Position numbers and translations under genes: made by a program. A DNA stretch of 64,000 nt, taken from positions 8,556,001-8,620,000 of the forward strand of contig NZ_CP108938.1 of assembly GCF_036347135.1 (NCBI RefSeq). The letters run 5' to 3'. This DNA is from Streptomyces sp. NBC_00775. GTDB lineage: Bacteria; Actinomycetota; Actinomycetes; Streptomycetales; Streptomycetaceae. The notes under the pieces were generated by a model. The model worked only from the letters and a program-made list of their open reading frames with translations, did not search any database and was not told the DNA's origin. Of this stretch, positions 1 to 8,760 are shown piece by piece (the stretch's first letter is position 1; every line of letters starts with the position of its first letter).

Positions 1-294
1 GGTGATCAGGGCATCGCCTTTGCCCTTTCCGCGCTGCTCGACGACCTTGACGTCGGGCCACAGTTCGCGGGCCACTTCGACGGTGTTGTCGGTGGAATTG
101 CCGTCTACAAGAACCACTTCGTGTATCCAGCCGGGAAGGGTCTTGAAGACGTACGGGAGATTCTCGGCCTCATTCATGGCGGGAATCACGACGCTCACCG
201 GCGGCGCAATGGCCAAGTGAGAGGAGATCGGCCGGTACTTGCCGGCCATTAACGGATCATCGCCCGAAACGGCTGGGCGCAGGACGGAACTCAT
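1..294 (-). CDS. Family 2 glycosyltransferase, N-terminal part (runs off the window)
   Basis: The first 98 codons of a GT-A fold glycosyltransferase; the rest lies beyond base 1. After about 32 residues the reading is [17 protein letters not shown], then [16 protein letters not shown] and RGKGKGDAL. These are the nucleotide-sugar binding core of family 2 enzymes such as dolichol-phosphate mannose synthase. The ATG at 294 has GAGAGGG about nine bases upstream. Codon 15 is TTA (bases 250-252), which in Streptomyces depends on the developmentally controlled bldA tRNA. Codon use (GTT, CTT, ATA, AAT) is less GC-biased than in its neighbours, which could mean transfer or a sugar or secondary-metabolite locus. 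The acceptor cannot be told from this fragment. Confidence 0.85.
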   Translation of the reverse strand, partial: MSSVLRPAVSGDDPLMAGKYRPISSHLAIAPPVSVVIPAMNEAENLPYVFKTLPGWIHEVVLVDGNSTDNTVEVARELWPDVKVVEQRGKGKGDALIT

Positions 295-667
295 GAGTCT
301 GGTCCCTCTCGTCCGGTGGACCGCCCGCCCCTGGGCAGTCCGGTTCTTTGTCCGGTTCGAAAGGGGGGTTCTCACTTACGGCATGACGAAATAGATCTTC
401 GTGCCTGCCGGGTGAGCTGGCAAAGCTGGCCGGCTTTCGGAAAAGCGGAAACCGGTCGCGCGGCACGACTCGGCACAGTTGTGGTCACCGAGCACGGCAC
501 CCCCCTACCGCGCCCCGCGCCGGGCCTCCATCGCGATCTTGAGCCCTCCCCTAGATCGCATTTGCATGATGGACCGATGCGGGTGAGATGTACGACGGTA
601 TTGATGAATGAGACCGTATGGCAAGACCTGGAACGAGGCCTCACGTTTTTGTTGGTTTGGCCGTTAC
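295..667. other. Intergenic region, no gene seen
   Basis: This 373-bp gap separates the glycosyltransferase from the small membrane protein gene; both genes are on the minus strand. Bases about 550-700 are clearly less GC-rich than the surrounding coding DNA. Short ORFs exist on both strands but have random-looking composition and no ribosome site. It probably carries the glycosyltransferase promoter. I could not identify -10/-35 elements with confidence. Confidence 0.5.
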
Positions 668-1084
668 CTAATGACTCGAACGGATTTTCCTCATCCGTTT
701 GAGGATCATTAGCAGCAGAATGAGACAGCTGATCACGGTCACGGCCGTGACGCCGCCGCCGACCGACCACCTGTGCACGGCGAGCATGCCCTGGGCCACC
801 AGCATGTCGACCGCGACCGCGCCCGCGACCGACGCCAGGACACGGCCGAAGGGTTCCAGCCCGCGCAGCGTGGCCGCGATGGCGGCCGACGGCGCCGCGA
901 GCAGGAAGAACAACGTGAACGGGCCGCGCAGCGGTGAGTCCACGTCGGCGAGCGCGAGGATCGCGCCGACCACCGCGACCACGGTCGCGGCACCCGCGAG
1001 CAGCGGCAGCAGATCCCTCCCGGGCTCCTGTTCTGGCCGCTCCGGGCTGTCTGATGAAGGTGTCTTGATACGTATGGTCTGCAT
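668..1084 (-). CDS. Small integral membrane protein, unknown function
   Basis: A 138-residue protein with a charged cytoplasmic-looking N-terminus (about residues 1-22) followed by four hydrophobic segments, near LLAGAATVVAVVGAILAL, FTLFFLLAAPSAAIAATL, VLASVAGAVAVDMLVA and VTVISCLILLLMIL. It ends in a basic KRMRKIRSSH tail. The ATG at 1084 is preceded by a G-rich stretch 11 bases upstream; a start 23 codons earlier is open but has no ribosome site. I recognise no family and no catalytic motif. The domain layout suggests a streptomycete accessory membrane protein. It lies between the glycosyltransferase and the secreted protease, all on the minus strand with large gaps, so an operon is not evident. 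Confidence 0.6.
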   Translation of the reverse strand: MQTIRIKTPSSDSPERPEQEPGRDLLPLLAGAATVVAVVGAILALADVDSPLRGPFTLFFLLAAPSAAIAATLRGLEPFGRVLASVAGAVAVDMLVAQGMLAVHRWSVGGGVTAVTVISCLILLLMILKRMRKIRSSH

Positions 1085-1260
1085 TGGCGACTTTGCCCCC
1101 CGACGCGCCGGATGCCGGGCCTCAATGTCGCGCAGCGGGCCGGGGGCCGTCAAGACGCGGAAGCCGGTCTTGGCAGCTCTTGCGGGACTTCAAACACGCG
1201 TTCCCCGGAGGCGCCGGCTGCCTCCGGGGAACTGCCGTTCAGATCAAGCGAGTTGACGTG

Positions 1261-2469
1261 CTACGAGACGATCTTGAGGAGCTTGTTCGGTGAACCGGTA
1301 CCCGCGCTGGTGACCACGCCCGAGGTCGCGCCGTTCACCAGGGCCGTGGCGACCTGGGCCGGGGTGGCCGAGGTGTGGCCCGCGAGGTAGACGGCTGCCG
1401 CGCCCGCGACGTGCGGGGTGGCCATCGATGTACCGGAGAGTGTCGCGGTGGCGGTGTCGCTGGTGTTGTAGCCCGCCAGGATCGAGACGCCCGGGGCGAA
1501 GATGTCGAGCACCGAGCCGTAGTTGGACCAGCTCGCCTTCGCGTCCGTGCTGCTGGTGGCGCCGACGGTGATCGCGGTGGAGACCCGGGCGGGGGAGTAC
1601 GAGGAGGCGTTGGCCCCGCTGTTGCCCGCCGCGATCGCGTAGGTCACGCCGCTGGCGATGGAGTTCGCCACGGCCGTGTCCAGCGAGGTGGAGGCGGAAC
1701 CGCCGAGTGACATGTTGGCGACCGCCGGTGTGGTGTGGTTCGCGGTCACCCAGTCGATTCCGGCGATGACGCCCGCGGTGGTGCCGGAGCCGCTGTTGTC
1801 GAGCACCCGCACGGCCACGATGCTCGCCTTCTTGGCGACACCGTAGGTCGTGCCCGCGATGGTGGTGGCCACATGGGTGCCGTGACCGTTGCCGTCCGAG
1901 GCGGTGGTGTCGCCGTCCACGGCGTCATAGCCGTACGAGGCCCGGCCGCTGATCTGCGTGTGCGTGATGCGGACGCCGGTGTCGATGACGTACGCCGTCA
2001 CGCCGCTGCCCGCCGTGTCCGGGTAGGTGTACGTGCCGGACAGCGGCAGCGCCGCCTGGTCGATGCGGTCCAGGCCCCAGGGGGCGCTGGACTGTGTGGT
2101 GTCGGTCAGGTGCACCGTCTGGTTCTGCTCGACGGAGGCCACCGCCGGGTCGGCGGCGAGTCTCTTGGCCTCGGTGGCCGAGAGGTTGGCCGTGTAGCCG
2201 TTCAGCGCGGTACCGAACGTCTTCTTCACCGTGCCGCCGTACTCGTTGATCAGGCCCTTGCCCGCGCTCGACGCGGCCTTGATGCCGGCGCCCTTCTTGA
2301 GCGTGACGATGTAACTGCCCTTGATCGCTGTGGGGGAGTTGGCGGCGAGCACCTTGCCCTCGGCCGGGGCGGCCTGGGCGGGGAGTGCGGTGAATCCGCC
2401 CAGAAGGGCGGCGGTCGCCACGGAGGTGATGGCGGCGATCCGGATCTTCTTGCTACGCAGCTGTGCCAT
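1261..2469 (-). CDS. Secreted S8 subtilisin-family serine protease with I9 propeptide
   Basis: A 402-residue extracellular protease precursor. It has a signal peptide (residues 1 to about 33, basic MAQLRSKKIR, hydrophobic core, ALPAQA cleavage region), an inhibitor I9-type propeptide (about 50-122) and a subtilase catalytic domain (about 130-400). The triad reads Asp163 in VIDTGV, His196 in GHGTHVA and Ser348 in GTSMATPHVAG; the oxyanion Asn283 is in AAGNSG. The organisation is that of the proteinase K/aqualysin group of S8 enzymes, which cut proteins outside the cell and mature by removing their propeptide. A GGAGG lies 11 bases before the ATG, rather long spacing. The gene is divergent from a secreted lipase gene, so the two extracellular hydrolases share one upstream region. 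Confidence 0.95.
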   Translation of the reverse strand: MAQLRSKKIRIAAITSVATAALLGGFTALPAQAAPAEGKVLAANSPTAIKGSYIVTLKKGAGIKAASSAGKGLINEYGGTVKKTFGTALNGYTANLSATEAKRLAADPAVASVEQNQTVHLTDTTQSSAPWGLDRIDQAALPLSGTYTYPDTAGSGVTAYVIDTGVRITHTQISGRASYGYDAVDGDTTASDGNGHGTHVATTIAGTTYGVAKKASIVAVRVLDNSGSGTTAGVIAGIDWVTANHTTPAVANMSLGGSASTSLDTAVANSIASGVTYAIAAGNSGANASSYSPARVSTAITVGATSSTDAKASWSNYGSVLDIFAPGVSILAGYNTSDTATATLSGTSMATPHVAGAAAVYLAGHTSATPAQVATALVNGATSGVVTSAGTGSPNKLLKIVS

Positions 2470-2778
2470 TACGAGGGAGTCCTCCTCAAGGCGGCGCGCG
2501 CGTGAGTGGCGCGCGCTGTGGGGGTGCGCGAAGGGTCGTGCGCACGGCCCCGGAGTGTTGCGTTCCCCCAGGGCCGAGTAAAGAGTCGGTCATGAACGGG
2601 TGTTGCTCAAGGGAGTTGACGCCTTGTCACGAACCTGTCATGGGCACGCAATCAGACCCACGGGCAACCCACAGGGTCGACTCCGGTAAGTGCCGAAAAG
2701 TCTTGGCATGGACACTTCCAGTCAACACGCGTAGCTGGTACGAAAGTTGTGGCAGAGATCCTGCTAAAGGGAGGTTCC
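2470..2778. promoter_or_regulatory. Shared upstream region of divergent protease and lipase genes
   Basis: A 309-bp divergent intergenic region without a credible ORF. Near the lipase it contains TTGGCATGGACACTTCC followed by ACACGCGTAG (about 2703-2733), an arrangement I recall upstream of other Streptomyces secreted hydrolase genes; this is recollection, not a search. The lipase ribosome site AAAGGGAGG is at its right end. Promoter elements for the protease side could not be assigned with confidence. Confidence 0.4.
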
Positions 2779-3588
2779 ATGAGACGTTCCCGAATTACGG
2801 CATACGTGACCTCGCTCCTCCTCGCCGTCGGCCTCGCCCTCACCGGGGCGGCGACGGCGCAGGCGTCCGGGGCCGCCGCGGCCACCGGGTATGTGGCCCT
2901 CGGCGACTCCTACTCCTCCGGTGTCGGCGCGGGCAGTTACATCAGCTCCAGCGGCGACTGCGACCGCAGTACAAAGGCCTACCCCTACCTCTGGGCGGCC
3001 GCGCATTCACCCTCGTCGTTCGACTTCACCGCCTGCTCCGGCGCCCGTACGGGTGATGTCACGGCGAACCAACTGGGCCCGCTCAGCTCCTCCACCGGCC
3101 TGGTGTCCATCAGCATCGGCGGCAACGACGCGGGCTTCTCCGACGTCATGACGACGTGTGTGCTCCAGTCCGAGAGCACCTGCCTCGCACGGATCGCCAC
3201 CGCGAAGGCATACGTCGACTCGACGCTCCCCGGCCAACTCGACACCGTCTACTCGGCGATCAGCGCGAAGGCCCCGGCCGCCCATGTGGTCGTGCTGGGT
3301 TACCCCCGGTTCTACAAGCTGAGCGGCTCCTGCGTGGCAGGCCTCTCGGACACCAAGCGGGCCGCGATCAACGGCGCGGCCGACTACCTGGACAGCGCGA
3401 TCGCCAAGCGCGCCGCCGACCATGGATTCACCTTCGGCGACGTAAGGGGCACCTTCACCGGTCACGAGATCTGCTCGGGCGACGCCTGGCTGCACAGCCT
3501 CAACTGGCTGAACATCGGCGAGTCGTACCACCCGACCGCGTCCGGCCACTCCGGCGGCTATCTGCCCGTCTTCAGCGGCGTGGCCTGA
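2779..3588 (+). CDS. Secreted SGNH-family lipase/esterase
   Basis: A 269-residue secreted lipase of the small single-domain Streptomyces SGNH type, acting on ester lipids outside the cell. The signal peptide covers about residues 1-30 (TAQA end). Block I is GDSYSSG with nucleophile Ser44, block III is GGND with Asn116, and block V is SYHPTASGH with His251. Six cysteines (61, 86, 127, 135, 185, 232) fit the three disulfides known in this lipase group. The ATG at 2779 was chosen because AAAGGGAGG sits four bases upstream; a start ten codons earlier lacks a ribosome site. The closest relative I recall is S. coelicolor SCO1725. It ends 12 bases from the convergent kinase gene. Confidence 0.93.
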   Translation: MRRSRITAYVTSLLLAVGLALTGAATAQASGAAAATGYVALGDSYSSGVGAGSYISSSGDCDRSTKAYPYLWAAAHSPSSFDFTACSGARTGDVTANQLGPLSSSTGLVSISIGGNDAGFSDVMTTCVLQSESTCLARIATAKAYVDSTLPGQLDTVYSAISAKAPAAHVVVLGYPRFYKLSGSCVAGLSDTKRAAINGAADYLDSAIAKRAADHGFTFGDVRGTFTGHEICSGDAWLHSLNWLNIGESYHPTASGHSGGYLPVFSGVA

Positions 3589-3600
3589 TCACCCTTCTCT

Positions 3601-5271
3601 CTATGGTGATGTGGAAGCGGAGGCCCCGTCCGTCGGGGTCTCCGTCGCGCAAGTGATCGAGAACGGCACGGAGTTGGACGTCGAGTGCACCGGGGACCGG
3701 ACCTCGACACTGATCTCGTTCTGGAAGGTCCCGCTCGTGTCGTACGTGGTCGCCACGACCGTCTTCTGCTGCGTCTTGCCGCCGTTCGCCGGGAACGAGA
3801 GCGTCTTCCAGCCCGGATCGGTCACGTCACCCGTCTTCGTCACCCAGCGGTACTCGACGTCCACCGGCACGCGGCCCACCGTGAACGTCGCGGTGAAGGA
3901 GGGCGCCTGGGCGGAGGGCGGCGGGCAGGCGCCGGAGTAGTCGGTGCGCTGACCCGTGACCGTCACACTCACCGACTGCGCCGGCGGGGTGGTGGTCTTC
4001 TGGCCGCCACCGGGGGCGCTGGTGGGCGGACTTCCGCCGGTCGCGCCGGCGCTGCCGGTCCCGCTGTCGCTGTGTTCCGTGCTCGAACCCCCGCCGACCG
4101 CCCCGTTGTTGGAACCGCTGCTGCTGCTCGTGTTGTTGCCCTGACCGCCGTCTCCGTTGTCGCGGTTCAGCAGGGCGTACGTCAGTCCGGCGAGGGCGAG
4201 CGCGAGCGCGACCAGGCCCGCGATCAGGACGACGGCGGCGCGGCGGTTGCGGGCGGGCTCGGGCGGCGTGGCCGACGCCGGAGTCCTGGCCGTCGGGTCG
4301 TACGGTCCGTGGGGACCCGTGGGCACCGGCGGTCCCGATGGCCCCGATGGCCCCGATGGTCCCATCCGAGGCTGGCCGAACGCGGCGAGCGTCGGTGCGT
4401 CGGGGGTCGGGGGCACCGGACCCAGGGGCGTGGTGGGTGTGGTGCCGCCCGCGGCCACGAGCCGCAGATCGTGCTCGGCCTGCTCGGCACTCGTCCGCTC
4501 GGCCGGATCCTTGGCGAGCAGCCCCTCGATGACCGGGGCGAGAGGCCCCGCACGGCGCGGTGTCGGCAGCGGCTCGTCGACGATGGCCCGCAGGGTGCTC
4601 AGCGGAGTGTTCTGGCGGAAGGGCGAGTTGCCCTCGACCGCCGCGTAAAGGAGCACTCCGAGGGACCACAGGTCCGACTCGGGCCCTGGCGTGCGGCCCA
4701 ACGCCCGCTCGGGAGCGAGGAATTCGGGCGAACCGATGACCTCGCCGGTCATGGTCAGCGCGGAACTGCCCTCGACCATCGCGATACCGAAGTCCGTGAG
4801 GACGATCCGCCCGTCGTTCGCGATCAGGACATTGCCCGGTTTCACATCGCGGTGCAGGACACCCGCCTCGTGCGCGGCACGCAGCGCGGCGAGCACCTCG
4901 GCACCGATGTGCGCGGCACGCCGCGGCGGCAACGGGCCCTCGGCGTCCAGCAGATCGGAGAGGGCGAGCCCGCGGACCAGCTCCATCACGATCCACGGGC
5001 GGCCGTCCTCGGCGGCCACGTCGTACACCGTCACCACATTGCGGTTCGAGATCCGGGCGGCCGCCCACGCCTCCCGCTCCAGGCGCGCGTACATCCGCTC
5101 GACCTCGTGCGCCGGAATTCCGGCCGGGGCGCGGACCTCCTTCACCGCGACCTCGCGCTGCAACACCTCGTCGCGGGCGCGCCACACCGTTCCCATGCCA
5201 CCCTCGCCCAAGGGCGACAGGAGGCGGTAGCGCCCCGCGATCACACGTTCACTGCCCGGATCTTCGGACAC
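3601..5271 (-). CDS. Membrane-anchored Hanks-type Ser/Thr protein kinase
   Basis: A 556-residue kinase from a GTG start with GGGGGA five bases upstream; a longer reading from 5307 lacks a ribosome site. The kinase domain (about 13-272) has the glycine loop LGEGGMGTVW, VAVKEV with Lys44, HRDVKPGN with Asp142, LTDFG with Asp160 and an APE-like LAPER. A Pro/Gly-rich linker, including three GPS repeats (about 275-342), leads to one membrane helix (about 345-367). The extracellular part starts with a Ser/Gly/Asn-rich spacer and ends in a roughly 100-residue beta-rich domain with Cys near each end. No PASTA repeats are present, so the ligand is unknown. It should phosphorylate cytoplasmic Ser/Thr in response to an outside signal. 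The gene ends near the convergent lipase gene and lies 45 bases downstream of the Ni/Co exporter gene. Confidence 0.93.
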   Translation of the reverse strand: MSEDPGSERVIAGRYRLLSPLGEGGMGTVWRARDEVLQREVAVKEVRAPAGIPAHEVERMYARLEREAWAAARISNRNVVTVYDVAAEDGRPWIVMELVRGLALSDLLDAEGPLPPRRAAHIGAEVLAALRAAHEAGVLHRDVKPGNVLIANDGRIVLTDFGIAMVEGSSALTMTGEVIGSPEFLAPERALGRTPGPESDLWSLGVLLYAAVEGNSPFRQNTPLSTLRAIVDEPLPTPRRAGPLAPVIEGLLAKDPAERTSAEQAEHDLRLVAAGGTTPTTPLGPVPPTPDAPTLAAFGQPRMGPSGPSGPSGPPVPTGPHGPYDPTARTPASATPPEPARNRRAAVVLIAGLVALALALAGLTYALLNRDNGDGGQGNNTSSSSGSNNGAVGGGSSTEHSDSGTGSAGATGGSPPTSAPGGGQKTTTPPAQSVSVTVTGQRTDYSGACPPPSAQAPSFTATFTVGRVPVDVEYRWVTKTGDVTDPGWKTLSFPANGGKTQQKTVVATTYDTSGTFQNEISVEVRSPVHSTSNSVPFSITCATETPTDGASASTSP

Positions 5272-5316
5272 GTGCGTCCCCCATTCGCATCCGCGCGATT
5301 TCTCCACAAAAGTAGC

Positions 5317-7056
5317 TCAACCGAGTACGGATGCCGCCCCCCTGAACACCAATCCAGCCCCAAGGGCTACGACGACCAACGCCGATCCCAGAGGTGCGGT
5401 CCTGCGGATCAGGACCGCGGTTCGCCCCTCGGCCCAGCGTGGGCGCCTGGCCAGGGCCCGGGTCATCCCGCCGCCCAGCTTGACGACGGCGAACCCGGCC
5501 GCCGTGAGCGTGAGGGCGAGCCCGACGCCGTACGCGAGGACGAGGAGAAAGCCGAACCACGCCTGTCCCAGGGCCGCGGCGCCGACGAGCACGACCACGG
5601 CGGAGGGACTGGGCACGAGCCCGCCGGCGAAGCCCAGGAGGATCGTGCCGCGGACGGTGGGGGCGATGGAGTGGGTGTGGGTGAAGCCGCCGTGGGTGTG
5701 TTCGAGGGTGGGGGAGTGGGTGTGAGGGCTGGGTGTGTGGGTGTGTTCCAGGGGCGGTGTGTGGGGGGTGCTGTGACCGGTCGTCTCCGCGGAGGCGTGG
5801 GCGTGCGCCAGCACCAGGGGGCGTTCGTGCTGTTCGGCGTGCTGGTGCGACTGGTCCCCGTGCTCGTGCTCGTGGTCGTGTGTGTGGCTGTGCGCGTGAC
5901 CGTGGTCGTGCGTGTGGCCGTGATCGTGTCCGTGGTCGTGGCCTTCGCCGTGCGCGTGCGTGTGGCCCGACCCGCGGATGTGCCCGTGCCCGTGCGTACG
6001 GTTGCGCCAGACCCGGCGTACCAGCGTCGCGCCCGCGATCGTCACCAGGACGCCGCTCGCCATGCCGAGCCAGGCGATCACGGAGGGCGCCGCGGCCGAA
6101 CCGGCCGTGACCAGGAGGCCGAGCGCGACCACGCCCAGGGTGTGGGTGACCGTCACCGACGCGGCCAGCGGCAGGACGTCGCGCAGGCCTGCCCGGCCGC
6201 CCCGGGCCGCGGCCGTCGCGGCCATCAGGGTCTTGCCGTGGCCCGGCGCGAGTGCGTGCAGCGCGCCCAGGGCGACAGCGATGACCAGGGCCAGCGCGGC
6301 GAAACCGAAGGTGAGGTCGTGGCGGGCCACGAGGTTGTTCAGGGCCTCGGTCCAGCGGTCGGCGCCGCGCGGCAGTACGGAGGCGGCCGGCGCGTCACGC
6401 CGCTCCTCGACGAGGGCGGGGCCGCCGGGGCGGATCCGCAGGGACGCGGTCGCGGTGTCGGCCGGTGAGGAGAGCAGCGCCTTCGGGTAGGTGGTCAGCT
6501 CCTGGGACACCGACTTCTTCGGTACGTCCGACGAGGTGAGTGTCATCCGGTCGCCGCGCGCGGTGATCTCGCGCCAGCCGGGCCCCCGGTCCGCCCCGGC
6601 GCTGTGGAAGCCCACGGCAAGGGTGCCCTTCTTCGGCAGCGACGCCGTCAACTCGCACTCCACGCGCAGGGTGTTGAGCCCCGCCTGCCCGGGCCGTACG
6701 CGCGCGTGGCTCGCGCCGACCGTGAGCGGTACCTCGCGCCCGCCGACGGTGACCTTGCTGCCGTTCGCGGCCGACGCGCAGCGCTGCCGGGCCCACTCGG
6801 TCATACCGAGCTTCTGGATGCCGGGCTTGGCCTGCGTGGCCGGGATCTCCGCGAGGTCCTCGACATGGCCGACCCGCAGCTGCCCGGGGGCGGCGACGAG
6901 CCCGTCGTACCGGTTGACGGTGAAGTTCCCCAGCGGATGCGCGCTCGCGTGCCCGGTGGGGACGAGCACGAGCGCGCAGGCGGCGGAGAAGACGGCCGCG
7001 CAGGAGGCGAACAGCCGACGGGCCCGCACCGCGCGGCCTCCAGTGCTACGGGTCAC
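5317..7056 (-). CDS. NicO/RcnA-like nickel-cobalt exporter with long His-rich loop
   Basis: A 579-residue membrane protein. It has a signal-like N-terminus (about 1-40), an extracellular domain (about 40-235), and then the NicO/RcnA transporter core starting near residue 248. The core shows the family motif HALAPGHGKT (267-276) and VTVTHTLG (301-308). Residues 355-462 are extremely His-rich, built from GHDHGH, HTHDHGH and similar units, the expected metal-sensing or metal-buffering loop of RcnA-like Ni/Co efflux proteins. The last helices follow (about 470-579). The start is GTG overlapping the previous stop (GTGA at 7053-7056), so translation is coupled to the TPR gene. Position in the SigK cluster suggests sigma-controlled metal handling. 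The direction of transport is inferred from RcnA similarity. Confidence 0.85.
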   Translation of the reverse strand: MTRSTGGRAVRARRLFASCAAVFSAACALVLVPTGHASAHPLGNFTVNRYDGLVAAPGQLRVGHVEDLAEIPATQAKPGIQKLGMTEWARQRCASAANGSKVTVGGREVPLTVGASHARVRPGQAGLNTLRVECELTASLPKKGTLAVGFHSAGADRGPGWREITARGDRMTLTSSDVPKKSVSQELTTYPKALLSSPADTATASLRIRPGGPALVEERRDAPAASVLPRGADRWTEALNNLVARHDLTFGFAALALVIAVALGALHALAPGHGKTLMAATAAARGGRAGLRDVLPLAASVTVTHTLGVVALGLLVTAGSAAAPSVIAWLGMASGVLVTIAGATLVRRVWRNRTHGHGHIRGSGHTHAHGEGHDHGHDHGHTHDHGHAHSHTHDHEHEHGDQSHQHAEQHERPLVLAHAHASAETTGHSTPHTPPLEHTHTPSPHTHSPTLEHTHGGFTHTHSIAPTVRGTILLGFAGGLVPSPSAVVVLVGAAALGQAWFGFLLVLAYGVGLALTLTAAGFAVVKLGGGMTRALARRPRWAEGRTAVLIRRTAPLGSALVVVALGAGLVFRGAASVLG

Positions 7057-8651
7057 TTGACGGCCTCCAGAGCCTTACGGGCCTCACGGGCGCCCAGCGG
7101 TGAGAAGCCCGGGTTGAGGTCGAGGGCCGACTTCAGTGAGGCGCGGGCCTCCTTCGTGTGACCGGTGGCGCGCTCGATCACGCCGCGGTGATAGAGGAAG
7201 GACGCGTTGCGGTAGCCGGTGGCCGTGGCCTCGCGGGCGTACGGCAGGGCCTCCGCGTCGCGGCCGTTCACGTGCAGCGCCCAGGCGAGGGCGTCCGCGG
7301 TGTGCACGGTGTGGCGGCGGGCCCATTCGGCGCGGGCCGCCTTGAGCGCGGCCTTGCGGTCGCCGTGGTCGGCGGCGGCCAGGGCGGTGTCGAGGTCGGC
7401 GTTGACACCGTTGGCGCGGGCGATCGAGACCCAGGCGTTGACCAGGGAGTACTGCTCGCGGGCCTTCTGGGCGTCGCCCGCCTTGCCGCGCGCCTCGTAC
7501 AACTCGCCCAGTTCGACGAGGGGCTGGGGCAGCGGATAGCGGTCCACGATCTGCTCCATGCCGCGGATCGCCGCCGCGCGGTCGCCCTGTGCCGCCTGGG
7601 CGCGGGCGCGGCCTTCGAGCGCGGGAAGGTAGGTGTCGTCGGCGGCGAGGGCGCGTGCGTAGTACATGAGGGCGGTGTCGTAGTCGCCCTGGTTCCAGGC
7701 GAGCTGGCCGAGCGCGGTCGCCACGTACGAGACGTCGCCGCGGGTGCTCGCCGTGCTGAGCGCCAGCTCGAGGACCCGGCGGGCGGTCTTCACGTCGCCG
7801 CGCAGTTCGCGCACATAGGCGTAGCGCGTGAAGACGGGCACGCCCGGGCGGCGTGAGTCGGCCACCTCGGCGGCCTTCGACGCGTCGTCGTAGCGCCCGA
7901 GTTCGACGAGTGCGTCGATGCGGGAGGAGAGGGCGCGCTCGCTGTAGGGGTTCTCCTTCAGGACCCGGTCCGCGTACTTCAGGGCGCCGGTGAAGTCGTG
8001 CCGCGCCGCGGCGAGGGCCGCGCGTCCCGCGAGCGCGGATTCGTTGCCGGGGCGCAGCTTCAGGGAGCGGTCGAGCGCCTGTTGCGCCTGCGGATAGCGG
8101 GAGGGGTCGCCCTTCGTGCGGGCCTGCTCCACGTAGGCGAGTCCAAGCGTCGCCCAGCCGCCGAAGTCCTTGGGCTGGGTCCGCAGATGGGCCTGCAGGG
8201 CCGTGATGCTCGCGTCCAGATCCCCACTGGCGAGCAACTGCGGCGATATGCCGCTGGAAGCGGAGGCGACCGTGGAGGTTCCGCCGTTGCCGCCGTCCCG
8301 GACGGCCCCGAGCACGACGGCGCCCGCCGTCATGGCGACCGCCAACGCGGTGGCGCAGAAGGCGAGTTGGACGCCCCGCCAGCGACGCCCGGACGTGGAC
8401 AGCCGGCGGACGGCGGCGACGCGCTCGTCGTCGGACACCTCCGTGACGCGCGCAGAGTCGCTGGGCGCATCCGTGGCTCCCGCGGAATCGCCCGGCACCT
8501 CCGTGGCTCCGGTGGATTCGCCGGGCACCGCCATGGCCCCCTCGGAGTCGCCGGGCGCGCTCGTGGTGTCCACGGCGTCCGCCTCGGGCGTGGCGACCGA
8601 CGGCTCGCCGCGTTCGCTCTCCGGCGCGCTCTCGTTCGTACGCGGGGACAT
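7053..8651 (-). CDS. Membrane-anchored tetratricopeptide (TPR) protein
   Basis: A 532-residue protein with an acidic N-terminus, one membrane helix (about 97-118, near FCATALAVAMTAGAVVLG) and a long helical TPR region (about 140-530; units such as GWATLGLAYVEQARTKGD and ALMYYARALAADDTYLPALEG). Residues 33-72 hold four 10-residue repeats of the form PGDSxGATxV. The AGGAGAGG ribosome site is well placed for the ATG at 8651. The stop overlaps the nickel exporter start. TPR proteins are scaffolds, so a role in assembling or tethering the neighbouring DUF4331 surface protein and exporter is plausible, but this is inference. A strong hairpin separates it from the DUF4331 gene upstream. Confidence 0.88.
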   Translation of the reverse strand: MSPRTNESAPESERGEPSVATPEADAVDTTSAPGDSEGAMAVPGESTGATEVPGDSAGATDAPSDSARVTEVSDDERVAAVRRLSTSGRRWRGVQLAFCATALAVAMTAGAVVLGAVRDGGNGGTSTVASASSGISPQLLASGDLDASITALQAHLRTQPKDFGGWATLGLAYVEQARTKGDPSRYPQAQQALDRSLKLRPGNESALAGRAALAAARHDFTGALKYADRVLKENPYSERALSSRIDALVELGRYDDASKAAEVADSRRPGVPVFTRYAYVRELRGDVKTARRVLELALSTASTRGDVSYVATALGQLAWNQGDYDTALMYYARALAADDTYLPALEGRARAQAAQGDRAAAIRGMEQIVDRYPLPQPLVELGELYEARGKAGDAQKAREQYSLVNAWVSIARANGVNADLDTALAAADHGDRKAALKAARAEWARRHTVHTADALAWALHVNGRDAEALPYAREATATGYRNASFLYHRGVIERATGHTKEARASLKSALDLNPGFSPLGAREARKALEAVK

Positions 8652-8702
8652 GCCCTCTCCTCAAAGTCCTTGGCGGAAACGGTCGTTGTGGGGGGTGGGG
8701 GC

Positions 8703-8746
8703 GGCGCGGCCCGCGCCGTGGGGGATGGACAAGTGCGGGCCGCGCC
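8703..8746 (-). terminator. 12-bp perfect hairpin between DUF4331 and TPR genes
   Basis: GGCGCGGCCCGC (8703-8714) and its exact complement GCGGGCCGCGCC (8735-8746) enclose a 20-base loop in the 109-bp gap between two same-strand genes. There is no T-tract. It could be a partial terminator or attenuator that lowers TPR and exporter expression relative to DUF4331, or an RNA-stabilising hairpin. Confidence 0.55.
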
Positions 8747-8760
8747 AGTCATGAGCCGGG

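Noticed and set aside
316..770. Small overlapping ORFs in the 295-667 gap
   Set aside because: They overlap on both strands, are Arg/Pro-rich and lack ribosome sites.
3685..6468. A 927-codon plus-strand ORF opposite the kinase and nickel exporter genes
   Set aside because: It is Arg/Gly/His-rich, spans the gap between two well-supported minus-strand genes and has no domains; it is a shadow of high GC at third positions.
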